Positions 1 to 7,013 are shown, numbered from the stretch's first letter. The stretch: 7,779 nt of DNA from Halieaceae bacterium (GCA_018666055.1 JABJAS010000431.1:1-7779), one strand, 5' to 3'. Program-made: numbers and translations. Notes: generated by a model not told the origin, from the letters alone.

Positions 1-251
1 AGTGATCCGGGAATCGCCTGACACCAGCCGTCAATGTCGCCGTTATCCAGCGCAATGCTGGGCACATCTCTGCCCCAGGCATCTTGCGCGATAGCAGACT
101 TGGGTAGTTTTATCCCCTCGGTTAGTAACGAAGATAACTTTCCGATCGGCAACCATTTGCCCCGCGCCGCGCCGTTGCAGTCGGTGATGAGGGCCTCCAC
201 CATATTGATGTTGGGGTATTCAGCGAGTAATTTTTCAGCGTCTGGATGCAT
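1..251 (-). CDS. Glutamine synthetase-family protein, N-terminal part (probable gamma-glutamylpolyamine synthetase type)
   Basis: The minus strand is open from an ATG at 251 to the window edge, giving 83 codons with no stop. The protein begins MHPDAEKLLAEYPN and continues with ITDCNGAARGKWLP (about residues 23-36), then LPKSAIAQDAWGRDV and a terminal IPGS. This follows the N-terminal beta-grasp domain of PuuA-type glutamine synthetases, where E. coli PuuA has YPNTQYVDVLLTDLNGCFRGK and later VPVLGSL. By family knowledge such enzymes use ATP to join glutamate to putrescine or another amine in the cytosol; the substrate here is inferred, since the catalytic domain lies outside the window. The start is not certain: no strong ribosome site precedes 251, and the frame stays open back to a GTG at 302, which would add 17 codons. 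It lies 162 bp downstream of proS on the same strand. Confidence 0.8.
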   Translation of the reverse strand, partial: MHPDAEKLLAEYPNINMVEALITDCNGAARGKWLPIGKLSSLLTEGIKLPKSAIAQDAWGRDVPSIALDNGDIDGWCQAIPGS

Positions 252-270
252 GGGGTTTCTCGATAGCAGG

Positions 271-293
271 ACAGGAGTGTATCGCTCTCCTGT
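271..293. promoter_or_regulatory. Inverted repeat ahead of the glutamine synthetase gene (operator or leader hairpin candidate)
   Basis: ACAGGAG (271-277) and CTCCTGT (287-293) are perfect 7-bp inverted arms around a 9-nt centre. The pair lies 20 bp upstream of the ATG at 251. No T-run follows on the minus strand, so it does not look like a proS terminator. A TTGACT box on the minus strand (309-304) lies just upstream, though I see no good -10 at normal spacing. It could be a repressor site or a leader hairpin. If the gene instead starts at GTG 302 the repeat is inside the coding region. Confidence 0.35.
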
Positions 294-413
294 GCGGCTC
301 ACCAGTCAATCGACCCTCAATGCTGGCGTGTGCCGGCGTCACACTGACCTAGCGACAGTCGCATGCTGGAGTGATTTTGCTGCCGGTCAGTTGTCACCTG
401 GGGGGCGACGGCA

Positions 414-2126
414 TCATTGCTTTAGCAGCTGCTGAATCCGCTCGAGTATGTCAGTTGGCGCGACCATTTCAGTCTCGCCGCTTCGACGATGGGTTAATTC
501 AAGATTGCCGTCAGCTAAAGAGCGCGCGCCAATCGTGATGCGTATCGGTATGCCCAGCAGTTCCATTTCGGCGAACTTGACGCCGGGACGCTCCTTTCTG
601 TCATCCAAGAAAGCCGCGATCCCCGCCTCGTTGCAGGCGGCGTATAAGGTCTCGGTCGCGTCTTGCACTGCCTCAGATTTATCGGCGCCTAACGGGACAA
701 GGGCAATATCGAAGGGCGCCATCGTCGTGGGCCATATGATGCCTTTGTCATCATGATTTTGTTCGATTGCCGCAGCCACAATGCGAGTGATGCCGATACC
801 GTAGCAACCCATTACCATCGGCTGTTGACGGCCTTGATCATCAAGAACGGTTGCGTTCATCGCCTCTGAATACTTCGTCCCTAATTGAAAGATATGGCCC
901 ACTTCAATACCGCGACGAATATCGAGGGTCCCTTGACCACAAGGGCTGGGATCTCCGGCCACAATCTCTCTGATATCTGCAAACTCGCAGTGGGGAACGT
1001 CCCGTTTCCAGGTGGCACCTCTTAGGTGGTAGTCGTCCTCGTTCGCGCCGCAAACAAAACTGCCCATCGTCGCGGCTGTATGATCGACGATGACCCGCAC
1101 CGGGAGATCAACCGGACCCAGTGAACCGAAGCCCGCTCCGAGGACCGCTTTCACCTCGGCTGCTTCTGCAAGCACTAGGGGCGATAGCATGCCCGGAAGT
1201 TTCGATGCCTTGATCGCGTTCAGCCGATGATCCCCACGAACGATTAACGCCACTAGGCCGCCTTGATCGTCTTTTGCTAACAGCGTTTTAATCGATTGGT
1301 CTGCTGGGATATTCAGTTGTTCTGCCAAGTCATCAATCGTTTTAATGCCCGGTGTGGCGAAACGCTCAAGGGTCGGCTCCGCTTGCGCCGACTCTTGGGG
1401 CTTGCTGGCTAGTGCCGGCGCCAGCTCAACGTTCGCCGCGTAATCGCTCTCACTTGAAAAGGCGATCGCATCTTCTCCCGATGCAGCTAAAACATGAAAT
1501 TCGTGAGAGAGACTGCCCCCGATTGCACCGGAGTCCGCCTCGACCGCTCTAAAATCTAAGCCCAAGCGCGTGAAGACACAGGTGTAGGCCTGATGCATCC
1601 TCCAATACGTGTTTTCTTGGGAGGTTTGATCGATATGAAAGGAATAGCCATCCTTCATCACAAATTCTCGAGAGCGCATAACACCGAATCTGGGTCGGAT
1701 TTCGTCGCGAAACTTGGTTTGTATTTGAAAAAGGTTCACCGGAAGTTGCTTGTAGCTTTTGATCTCACTGCGGGCGATTTGGGTGATCACCTCTTCATGC
1801 GTGGGTCCGAGGCAAAACGGTCTTTGGTGGCGGTCCTCAAGGCGACAGAGTTCCGGGCCATAAAGCTCCCATCGACCTGACTCCTCCCAGAGCTCAGCCG
1901 GCTGCACGACCGGCATGGATAACTCCAATGCACCCGCGCGCTCCATCTCTTCGCGCACAATCTGTTCCACTTTGCGCTGTACACGTAATCCCATTGGCAT
2001 CCAGTTGTAGATACCCGCGGCGACTCTCCGAATGAGCCCCGCTCGGAGCATGAGCTGATGGCTGACGACTTCCGCATCAGACGGGGTCTCTTTCAGAGTA
2101 GAGAGAAGGAATTCACTGGCACGCAT
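414..2126 (-). CDS. proS: Prolyl-tRNA synthetase, bacterial type with editing domain
   Basis: This cytosolic class II enzyme activates proline with ATP and loads it onto tRNA-Pro. The 570-residue product matches the length of E. coli ProS (572) and is similar throughout. Visible parts are [15 protein letters not shown] at the start, a motif 1 region around residues 50-80, GPTHEE at 107-112, motif 2 around [12 protein letters not shown] (137-148), and then a long insertion at roughly 220-400 that is the family's editing domain against mischarged alanine, including GDHRLNAIK. After it come the [10 protein letters not shown] and [14 protein letters not shown] segments, motif 3 [17 protein letters not shown] and a C-terminal anticodon-binding domain with [20 protein letters not shown]. 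The frame is open to a GTG at 2138, but ATG 2126 matches the E. coli N-terminus and has GGAG six bases upstream. No terminator is evident after the stop. Confidence 0.97.
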   Translation of the reverse strand: MRASEFLLSTLKETPSDAEVVSHQLMLRAGLIRRVAAGIYNWMPMGLRVQRKVEQIVREEMERAGALELSMPVVQPAELWEESGRWELYGPELCRLEDRHQRPFCLGPTHEEVITQIARSEIKSYKQLPVNLFQIQTKFRDEIRPRFGVMRSREFVMKDGYSFHIDQTSQENTYWRMHQAYTCVFTRLGLDFRAVEADSGAIGGSLSHEFHVLAASGEDAIAFSSESDYAANVELAPALASKPQESAQAEPTLERFATPGIKTIDDLAEQLNIPADQSIKTLLAKDDQGGLVALIVRGDHRLNAIKASKLPGMLSPLVLAEAAEVKAVLGAGFGSLGPVDLPVRVIVDHTAATMGSFVCGANEDDYHLRGATWKRDVPHCEFADIREIVAGDPSPCGQGTLDIRRGIEVGHIFQLGTKYSEAMNATVLDDQGRQQPMVMGCYGIGITRIVAAAIEQNHDDKGIIWPTTMAPFDIALVPLGADKSEAVQDATETLYAACNEAGIAAFLDDRKERPGVKFAEMELLGIPIRITIGARSLADGNLELTHRRSGETEMVAPTDILERIQQLLKQ

Positions 2127-2132
2127 AAGGGA

Positions 2133-2136
2133 CTCC
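2133..2136 (-). promoter_or_regulatory. proS ribosome binding site (decides the start)
   Basis: GGAG on the minus strand ends six bases before the ATG at 2126. It overlaps the alternative GTG at 2138, so the GTG cannot be served by it. This places the proS start at 2126. Confidence 0.7.
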
Positions 2137-2150
2137 ACGATAGTGACGCT

Positions 2151-2156
2151 ATTCTA
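2151..2156 (-). promoter_or_regulatory. Candidate -10 element for proS
   Basis: TAGAAT on the minus strand matches five of six bases of the sigma-70 -10 consensus. It lies 24 bp upstream of the proS ATG, which would leave a short leader. The hexamer 17 bp upstream (GTACGC) is a poor -35, so this is only a candidate. Confidence 0.3.
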
Positions 2157-2170
2157 ATGTTCCGAGCGGT

Positions 2171-2188
2171 GGTGCGTACAGACGCATC
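2171..2188. repeat. Short inverted repeat in the proS/HU divergent region
   Basis: TGCGT (2173-2177) and ACGCA (2182-2186) pair around a 4-nt loop, with one wobble and one further G-C pair outside. It falls where the -35 of the candidate proS promoter would be, so it might be an operator. A 5-bp core can easily arise by chance. Apart from this repeat and weak promoter candidates, the 207-bp region 2127-2333 holds no gene that I can see. Confidence 0.2.
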
Positions 2189-2237
2189 TCCGGCAAGATT
2201 TTATTGGCAGAAAAGGCGTAATTGCGTGTCTAAGGGG

Positions 2238-2266
2238 TTGTACCTTATCCGGGTCTGGTGTTGAAT
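2238..2266 (+). promoter_or_regulatory. Weak candidate promoter for the HU-like gene
   Basis: TTGTAC (2238-2243) and TTGAAT (2261-2266) are separated by 17 bp. The -10 matches four of six consensus bases and the -35 three of six. Transcription would start near 2273, leaving a leader of about 60 nt. A direct repeat of GTCCAC at 2296-2301 and 2306-2311, ten bases apart, lies in that leader. Confidence 0.25.
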
Positions 2267-2333
2267 CTCGACGGACTCAGCAACCTAGCGGGTCGGTCCA
2301 CAATCGTCCACGACACAAAGAGGTATTTACTCA

Positions 2334-2687
2334 ATGGCAAAGAAAGCTGCTCCAAAAGCACCGGCTAAAATGAAAGCCGTGAAAGAGAAAATGACCAAGT
2401 CGCAAATGATCGCGACATTGGCTGACGACAGTGGTCTGTCAAAAAAGGAAGTGACTTCAGTCATGGGATCCTTAGAGCGGCTGATTGAGGCCAGTATTGG
2501 TAAGCGTGCTGCAGGTGAGTTCACGCTGCCAGGCCTGATGAAAATTACGACAGTGCGAAAGCCGGCGGTGAAAGCGCGTAAAGGGATCAATCCTTTCACG
2601 GGTGAAGAAACCATGTTTAAAGCTAAGCCAGCGAGCACTGCTGTCAAAGTTCGTGCACTGAAGAAAATGAAAGAGTTCGCCAACTAA
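2334..2687 (+). CDS. HU-family DNA-binding protein with basic N-terminal tail
   Basis: HU proteins are small nucleoid proteins that bind and bend DNA as dimers. The 117-residue product has an HU core from about residue 20 to the end: helices with KSQMIATLADDSGLSKKEV, the turn GEFTLPGLMKIT (61-72), and the beta-arm KGINPFTGEE (83-92) holding the conserved arm-tip proline P87, then FKAKPAS. Standard HU is about 90 residues. The extra 19 at the front are rich in Lys, Ala and Pro (MAKKAAPKAPAKMKAVKEK), like the tailed histone-like HU variants of some Proteobacteria. The ATG is preceded by AGAGGT (2319-2324) at nine bases. The gene stands alone, divergent from proS and followed by a terminator, which suggests a separate and probably strong transcript. 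The family assignment is firm; its particular role among the cell's HU/IHF paralogues is unknown. Confidence 0.93.
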   Translation: MAKKAAPKAPAKMKAVKEKMTKSQMIATLADDSGLSKKEVTSVMGSLERLIEASIGKRAAGEFTLPGLMKITTVRKPAVKARKGINPFTGEETMFKAKPASTAVKVRALKKMKEFAN

Positions 2688-2701
2688 GCGAGCACTTTGC
2701 C

Positions 2702-2729
2702 AAGGCTCCCGCTTTGGGAGCCTTTGTTT
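2702..2729 (+). terminator. Intrinsic terminator of the HU-like gene
   Basis: AAGGCTCCC (2702-2710) pairs perfectly with GGGAGCCTT (2716-2724) around the loop GCTTT, and the U-rich tail TGTTT follows. The hairpin starts 15 bases after the stop codon of the HU-like gene. It separates that gene from the fmdB-aspS group. Confidence 0.88.
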
Positions 2730-2745
2730 ATCCCATCGAATGATC

Positions 2746-2766
2746 AGGCACGCAATGTCAGTGCCT
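2746..2766. repeat. Hairpin-forming inverted repeat downstream of the HU terminator
   Basis: AGGCAC (2746-2751) pairs with GTGCCT (2761-2766) around a 9-nt loop. No T-run follows on the plus strand, so it is not a standard terminator. It is the first of two adjacent stem-loops in the gene-free stretch 2730-2909. Confidence 0.35.
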
Positions 2767-2767
2767 A

Positions 2768-2797
2768 GGCGGTTGTGAGCGCAGTTCACAGTCCGCC
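2768..2797. repeat. Longer imperfect hairpin upstream of fmdB-like gene
   Basis: GGCGG (2768-2772) pairs with CCGCC (2793-2797), and TGTGA (2774-2778) pairs with TCACA (2786-2790). A T-G wobble and one bulged base join the two, and the loop is 7 nt. This gives an 11-pair stem beginning two bases after the preceding hairpin. It may be a structured leader, part of a small RNA, or a protein-binding palindrome. The function is unknown. Confidence 0.4.
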
Positions 2798-2817
2798 ATC
2801 TTCCACTGCCGTGGTGT

Positions 2818-2846
2818 TTGCGGTACTCTCCGCGCCCTTATTAAAC
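2818..2846 (+). promoter_or_regulatory. Weak candidate promoter for fmdB-aspS
   Basis: TTGCGG (2818-2823) is followed after 17 bp by TTAAAC (2841-2846), in the only AT-rich patch of this gap. The -35 has four of six consensus bases and the -10 only three. A promoter is expected here because the upstream gene ends in a terminator. A small GC-rich inverted repeat (GCGCC 2854-2858, GGCGC 2867-2871) follows. Confidence 0.2.
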
Positions 2847-2897
2847 GTTCCTAGCGCCCTTCGGCCGGCGCCTTGATGACCGCGTTTCATCGGGTTG

Positions 2898-2903
2898 AGG
2901 AGA
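2898..2903 (+). promoter_or_regulatory. Ribosome binding site of the fmdB-like gene (decides the start)
   Basis: AGGAGA ends six bases before ATG 2910. The longest open frame starts at TTG 2895, upstream of this site, so that codon cannot use it. The family's usual N-terminus MPIYEYQC also begins at 2910. Confidence 0.75.
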
Positions 2904-2909
2904 ATCAAC

Positions 2910-3242
2910 ATGCCCATTTACGAATATCAGTGTCAGGAATGTGGGCATGAGTTAGAAGCGATACAGCGTCTGGCAGATGATCCGCTCACCGAATGTCCAG
3001 CGTGTGCCAAGCCAGGCTTGAAGAAACGGGTCAGTGCGCCTTCTTTTAGATTGGCTGGTGGCGGTTGGTACGAGACTGATTTCAAAACCGGTGAGAAGAA
3101 AAACATTGCCGGAGAGCGCGGCGACACCGCAGCGAAAGCGGCGGCGAGTACAGATTCTGGGTCGACCTCAGGCGATGCGACGACCAAGTCAGCAACCAAG
3201 CAGGCGTCCTCCAAAAAGAGTGATACCCCTTCAGCGAGCTGA
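2910..3242 (+). CDS. FmdB-family zinc ribbon protein
   Basis: This is a small protein of 110 residues. It starts MPIYEYQCQECGHELEAIQ and carries two zinc-knuckle pairs, C8-x2-C11 and C29-x2-C32, followed by a conserved GGGWYETDFKTG segment (50-61). That is the FmdB/CxxC-CxxC-SSSS putative regulatory family, named after a protein next to the formamidase genes of Methylophilus; its biochemical role is not established. The remainder (about 69-110) is a low-complexity tail of Ser, Thr, Ala, Lys and Asp, probably disordered. The gene lies 31 bp before aspS on the same strand, a placement seen in other gammaproteobacteria, and is probably the first gene of this transcript. No signal peptide or membrane segment is seen, so it is presumably cytosolic. 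Confidence 0.9.
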   Translation: MPIYEYQCQECGHELEAIQRLADDPLTECPACAKPGLKKRVSAPSFRLAGGGWYETDFKTGEKKNIAGERGDTAAKAAASTDSGSTSGDATTKSATKQASSKKSDTPSAS

Positions 3243-3263
3243 GGGCAGGAATTGAAAGGTGAT

Positions 3264-3267
3264 GGAG
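3264..3267 (+). promoter_or_regulatory. aspS ribosome binding site (decides the start)
   Basis: GGAG ends six bases before ATG 3274. In-frame GTG 3259, ATG 3262 and ATG 3268 lie too close to or upstream of it. The family N-terminus (MRSHYCG in Pseudomonas-like enzymes, MRTEYCG in E. coli) also points to 3274. Confidence 0.65.
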
Positions 3268-3273
3268 ATGGGT

Positions 3274-5052
3274 ATGCGAAGCCACTACTGTGGTCTGATT
3301 AACGACAGTCTGATTGATCAAACGATCACGCTTTGCGGCTGGGTGGATCGGCGGCGTGATCACGGTGGCGTGATCTTTCTCGACTTGCGAGATCGAGAAG
3401 GTGTCGTGCAAGTTGTGTTTGATCCGGACACTGAAGAGCACTTTCAGCGTGCCGATAGCGTCCGCAGTGAATATGTCCTGTGCATTACGGGCAGGGTGCG
3501 CGCGCGCTCAGCGGAAGCCGTTAATTCTAATATGGCCTCGGGCGGTATCGAGGTTCTGGGAAAAACGTTAGAGGTACTCAACGCTGCGCAAACGCCGCCA
3601 TTCCCGCTTGACGCACATCATTCTGTGGGCGAGGACGTCCGTCTTCGTTATCGTTACATGGATCTCCGGCGACCGGAGATGCAACAGAACCTGATAGCGC
3701 GTGCCAAAATTACGTCCAGTATTCGTCGTTACCTCGATGATCAGGGTTTCCTGGATATCGAAACGCCGATCCTGACTCGGGCAACGCCTGAGGGAGCTCG
3801 AGATTACTTGGTCCCCAGCCGCACCCAGCCGGGCGCTTTTTTTGCACTCCCGCAGTCGCCGCAGTTGTTCAAGCAACTGCTAATGGTGTCAGGATTTGAC
3901 CGCTATTATCAGATCGCACGGTGTTTTCGTGACGAAGATCTCAGGGCGGACCGGCAACCTGAATTTACTCAGATCGATATTGAAACCTCCTTTCTTGGCG
4001 CAGAAGACGTTATGTCGTTGACCGAAGGCATGGTGCAGAGTCTCTTTGCCGAGCAGCTCAACGTGACACTTGGGGAGTTTCCCCGCATGAGTTGGGCTGA
4101 TGCAATGGAACGATATGGCTCTGACAAGCCTGACCTGCGCATCCCTTGGGAGTTGGTGTCGATCGATGACCTGATGGAGGGTGTCGACTTTAAGGTCTTC
4201 AGTGGTCCTGCAAAAGATCCCGAAGGTCGTGTGGCCGCCCTCAAGGTGCCGGGTGGCGCGAGCCTGTCGAGGAAAGAGATTGACGACTATACCCAGTATG
4301 TTGGGATTTACGGTGCCAAGGGCTTGGCTTGGATTAAAGTCAATGACCGGGCCGCCGGGCTCAGCGGACTGCAGTCGCCTATCCTTAAATTTATGCCCGA
4401 GGATGTTGTGGCTGCCATGATGGACCGCCTCGAAGCAGCAGATGGCGATATCTTATTTTTCGGCGCTGATAACCGGTCAGTGGTCAATGAATCCTTGGGT
4501 GCGCTGCGACTTAAGGTGGCGACGGACCTCGAGCAGGTTCAACCGGGGTGGGCGCCGCTCTGGGTAGTGGACTTCCCCATGTTTGAGTCTGACGAACGAG
4601 GCCGAATGTCAGCCTTACATCATCCCTTTACCGCGCCCTCGTGTTCCGCTGAGGCGCTGCAGGCTGAGCCCGCAAAAGCACTCTCGCAGGCTTATGACAT
4701 GGTGCTGAACGGCAGCGAGATTGGGGGTGGATCAGTGCGGATTCATGACCAAGCGATGCAAAAAGTGGTATTTGATTTGTTAGGCATTGATGAGACCGAA
4801 GCCGAGTCTAAATTCGGCTTTCTGTTGAGCGGGTTGCGCCACGGTGCACCCCCCCATGCAGGCTTGGCTTTTGGATTGGATCGCCTGGTCATGTTGATGG
4901 TGGGGGGGCAGTCTATCCGTGATGTGATCGCTTTTCCAAAAACGCAGAGCGCGCAGTGCGTGATGACCGAAGCCCCCGGAGTGGTTTCAGAGCAGCAACT
5001 GCAAGAGCTTTCGCTGCGGTCCCGTCGGGTCGAATCCGCAGCGAGCGAGTGA
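3274..5052 (+). CDS. aspS: Aspartyl-tRNA synthetase, bacterial type
   Basis: This cytosolic class IIb enzyme loads aspartate onto tRNA-Asp. The 592-residue product has the full bacterial layout: an N-terminal OB-fold anticodon-binding domain (about 1-105, with [13 protein letters not shown]), motif 1 ending in [10 protein letters not shown], the aspartate-site segment [11 protein letters not shown] near 195, motif 2 [19 protein letters not shown] around 215-235, the bacterial insertion domain (about 280-420), and motif 3 [12 protein letters not shown] near 530-545. E. coli AspS has 590 residues. His30 is the residue that in Pseudomonas aeruginosa favours a non-discriminating enzyme also charging tRNA-Asn; E. 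coli has Leu there. A second specificity position holds Glu81 here, so specificity is undecided. The longest frame begins at GTG 3259, but the ribosome site and homologues support ATG 3274. It lies nine bases before yebC. Confidence 0.97.
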   Translation: MRSHYCGLINDSLIDQTITLCGWVDRRRDHGGVIFLDLRDREGVVQVVFDPDTEEHFQRADSVRSEYVLCITGRVRARSAEAVNSNMASGGIEVLGKTLEVLNAAQTPPFPLDAHHSVGEDVRLRYRYMDLRRPEMQQNLIARAKITSSIRRYLDDQGFLDIETPILTRATPEGARDYLVPSRTQPGAFFALPQSPQLFKQLLMVSGFDRYYQIARCFRDEDLRADRQPEFTQIDIETSFLGAEDVMSLTEGMVQSLFAEQLNVTLGEFPRMSWADAMERYGSDKPDLRIPWELVSIDDLMEGVDFKVFSGPAKDPEGRVAALKVPGGASLSRKEIDDYTQYVGIYGAKGLAWIKVNDRAAGLSGLQSPILKFMPEDVVAAMMDRLEAADGDILFFGADNRSVVNESLGALRLKVATDLEQVQPGWAPLWVVDFPMFESDERGRMSALHHPFTAPSCSAEALQAEPAKALSQAYDMVLNGSEIGGGSVRIHDQAMQKVVFDLLGIDETEAESKFGFLLSGLRHGAPPHAGLAFGLDRLVMLMVGGQSIRDVIAFPKTQSAQCVMTEAPGVVSEQQLQELSLRSRRVESAASE

Positions 5053-5061
5053 GAACAGAGC

Positions 5062-5805
5062 ATGGCTGGCCATAGCAAATGGGCGAATATCAAGCATCGC
5101 AAGGCGGCTCAGGATGCCAAGCGAGGCAAGTTATTTACCAAGCTGATTCGTGAGCTGGTGGTCGCCGCCCGCGCGGGTGGACCCGTCGCAGAGGATAATC
5201 CGCGACTGCGCGCTGCAGTTGACAAAGCATTGGGCGCGAACATGAAGCGCGACACGATCGACAGCGCCATTGCCCGAGGTGCCGGCACTAACGACGCTGA
5301 TAACATGGAAGAGCTTACGTACGAGGGGTATGCCCCCGGCGGCGTTGCGGTATTGGTCGAAGTCATGACGGATAATCGTAATCGGACCGTGGGTGACGTG
5401 AGACATGCGTTTACGAAACGGGGAGGTAACTTAGGTACAGACGGTTCTGTGGCTTATCTCTTCAGCCGGTCCGGGTTGATCACTTTTGCCCCGGGCGTTG
5501 ATGAGGATGCGCTCCTCGAAGTAGGGCTGGAGTCCGGGGCAGATGACGTCATCGTCGCAGAAGATGGCAGCGTCGACGTATTGACCCCTTGGGAAACTCT
5601 GACCGAGGTGAAAGATGCCTTGCTTGCTGCAGGGCTCGAGCCATTAGACGCAGAGGTGACCATGTTGCCCAGTACCGAAGTCGAACTGGATATCGATACC
5701 GCTACCAGTGTGATGGGTCTGATCGACATGCTAGAAGACCTCGATGACGTGCAGAACGTCTACTCGAACGCCAACATCTCTGAGGCGGTGCTCTCCGCTT
5801 TGTAA
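5062..5805 (+). CDS. yebC: YebC/PmpR/TACO1-family protein
   Basis: The 247-residue product begins [22 protein letters not shown], the family's signature N-terminus, and has the conserved segments [20 protein letters not shown] and [19 protein letters not shown] in the middle. The C-terminus is strongly acidic and carries [14 protein letters not shown]. The length is typical (about 245). Members were first described as DNA-binding regulators, such as PmpR repressing quorum-sensing genes in Pseudomonas. Later work on the family and on mitochondrial TACO1 points to a ribosome-linked role in relieving stalling at proline stretches. Which role applies here cannot be read from sequence. The ATG lies nine bases after aspS with only a weak purine-rich ribosome site (AGAG), which fits translation linked to aspS. 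Its position between aspS and ruvC is conserved in gammaproteobacteria. Confidence 0.95.
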   Translation: MAGHSKWANIKHRKAAQDAKRGKLFTKLIRELVVAARAGGPVAEDNPRLRAAVDKALGANMKRDTIDSAIARGAGTNDADNMEELTYEGYAPGGVAVLVEVMTDNRNRTVGDVRHAFTKRGGNLGTDGSVAYLFSRSGLITFAPGVDEDALLEVGLESGADDVIVAEDGSVDVLTPWETLTEVKDALLAAGLEPLDAEVTMLPSTEVELDIDTATSVMGLIDMLEDLDDVQNVYSNANISEAVLSAL

Positions 5806-5867
5806 ATGACCTTTGGTCGACAATCGGTCACACTACGCTCTGCCTCTGTGGACGGCGGATTGCCACC

Positions 5868-6386
5868 ATGACAGTTATTCTGGGTATCGACCCTGGATCG
5901 CGTAAAACCGGTTTTGGTCTTATCAGCGTTAATCGAAATAAGCCTCGCTATGTGTCGAGTGGCACGATTCATTTGCCCAGCAAGGAACCGCTGAGCGTGC
6001 GATTGAAAGTGCTGTTTGAATCCTTAACTGAGGTGATCGACACCTACCAACCTCAGGTGGCGTCTATCGAGCGTGTTTTCGTTGCTAAGAGTGCTGATTC
6101 AGCGCTGAAGCTAGGGCAGGCGAGAGGCGCCGCGATGGTGGCTTGTGTGATGAAGGATCTCGTCGTTTATGAATACGCGGCCCGGCAGATTAAGCAGTCG
6201 GTGGTCGGTACGGGCGCGGCCAGCAAGCAGCAGGTGCAGCATATGGTGACGGCTTTGCTGGCCTTGTCGGCTGAGCCTAAAGAGGATGCGGCCGATGGGT
6301 TAGCAGCGGCATTGTGCCATTGTCAGGTAGATGGGCTGGCTAGCGCGCTAGCATCCAGTGGCTTCAGAGCGGGGCGGTTGAGGTAA
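5868..6386 (+). CDS. ruvC: Crossover junction endodeoxyribonuclease RuvC
   Basis: RuvC cuts Holliday junctions symmetrically to finish recombinational repair, acting with RuvAB. The 172-residue product (E. coli 173) has an RNase H-like fold with all four acidic catalytic residues: D8 in ILGIDPGSRKTG, E68 in SIERVFVAK, and D140 and D143 in EDAADGLAAAL. The conserved KLGQARGAA and YAARQIKQSVVG segments are present, and it ends GRLR as in E. coli. The ribosome site is weak (GCGGA about eight bases before the ATG). A 62-bp gap separates it from yebC; it holds only a short GACC-TTT-GGTC hairpin and no clear promoter. No LexA-type CTGT-N8-ACAG site is present in the gap. ruvA begins nine bases after the stop, so co-translation is likely. 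Confidence 0.97.
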   Translation: MTVILGIDPGSRKTGFGLISVNRNKPRYVSSGTIHLPSKEPLSVRLKVLFESLTEVIDTYQPQVASIERVFVAKSADSALKLGQARGAAMVACVMKDLVVYEYAARQIKQSVVGTGAASKQQVQHMVTALLALSAEPKEDAADGLAAALCHCQVDGLASALASSGFRAGRLR

Positions 6387-6395
6387 GGTGGTCTC

Positions 6396-7013
6396 ATGAT
6401 TGGTCAGATACGCGGCAAGTTGATTGGACGGCAAGCGCCAGAGATTCTGGTGGAGGTGGGCGGCATTGGTTATGAAATACAGGTCCCCATGACAACGCTA
6501 TACCAGTTGCCTGAAATAGGCCAAGAGGTCACGTTATTGACTCATTTTGTGGTGCGCGAGGATGCGCAGCAACTTTTTGGTTTTATCGGTGCAGCAGATC
6601 GGCGCTTATTCAGAGCGCTGATTAAAGTCAGTGGCGTTGGCCCGCGCCTCGCTCTAACTCTGTTATCAGGGATGGATGCGCCAGAGTTTGCGCGGTGTAT
6701 GCAGCGCGATGATGTGAGGGCACTCGTCGCCTTGCCCGGTGTCGGCCGAAAAACCGCAGAGCGTTTATTGGTCGAGATGAAGGACAAAGCCGGCGATTGG
6801 CTGGACGAATTATCTCCCGAGGCCGCATCCGGCAGCGAGCCAGGGCGACCCTTGGTAACCGATCAGCGAGCAGAAGCGGAGCAAGCATTAGTCGCGTTGG
6901 GGTACAAGTTGCCAGAGGCGGCAAAGCTCGTCGCCAGCATTGATGCCCCCGATGACATGACCAGTGAGCAATTAATCCGATTAGCGCTACGCTATGCGGG
7001 CGGTGGGAAGTGA
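6396..7013 (+). CDS. ruvA: Holliday junction branch migration protein RuvA
   Basis: RuvA tetramers bind four-way junctions and recruit the RuvB motor. The 205-residue product (E. coli 203) shows three parts. Domain I (about 1-63) is an OB fold beginning MIGQIRGKLIGRQ, with the acidic pin E55-D56 in VVREDAQQLFGF. Domain II has two helix-hairpin-helix motifs, SGVGPRLALTLLSG and LPGVGRKTAERLLVEMKDK. An acidic, variable linker (about 142-160) leads to the C-terminal RuvB-binding domain, with AEQALVALGYKLPEAAKLV. The start follows AAGGTGG at a short spacing, overlapping the end of ruvC. A 28-bp gap separates it from ruvB. No key residue appears to be missing. Confidence 0.97.
   Translation: MIGQIRGKLIGRQAPEILVEVGGIGYEIQVPMTTLYQLPEIGQEVTLLTHFVVREDAQQLFGFIGAADRRLFRALIKVSGVGPRLALTLLSGMDAPEFARCMQRDDVRALVALPGVGRKTAERLLVEMKDKAGDWLDELSPEAASGSEPGRPLVTDQRAEAEQALVALGYKLPEAAKLVASIDAPDDMTSEQLIRLALRYAGGGK

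Noticed and set aside
34..435. Plus-strand open frame of 133 codons at the left edge
   Set aside because: It runs opposite to the glutamine synthetase-like gene and the proS end, and its product has no recognisable motif. The minus-strand reading shows clear family similarity.
2221..2300. Possible tRNA or small RNA gene in the proS-HU gap
   Set aside because: I could not form a cloverleaf or a stable hairpin with a terminator, and no tRNA T-loop sequence is present.
2472..2789. Minus-strand open frames over the HU-like gene and its terminator
   Set aside because: They are antisense to a well-supported gene, cross its terminator hairpin and give no family-like protein.
2774..2790. TGTGA-N7-TCACA, resembling a CRP binding site
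   Set aside because: The spacer is 7 bases, whereas CRP sites normally have 6, and the arms are part of a longer RNA-like stem with flanking GGCGG/CCGCC. I treat it as a hairpin rather than a CRP site.
4743..5102. Minus-strand open frame of 119 codons across the aspS-yebC junction
   Set aside because: It is antisense to two conserved genes. The Ser/Arg-rich product looks like a shadow of GC-rich coding sequence.
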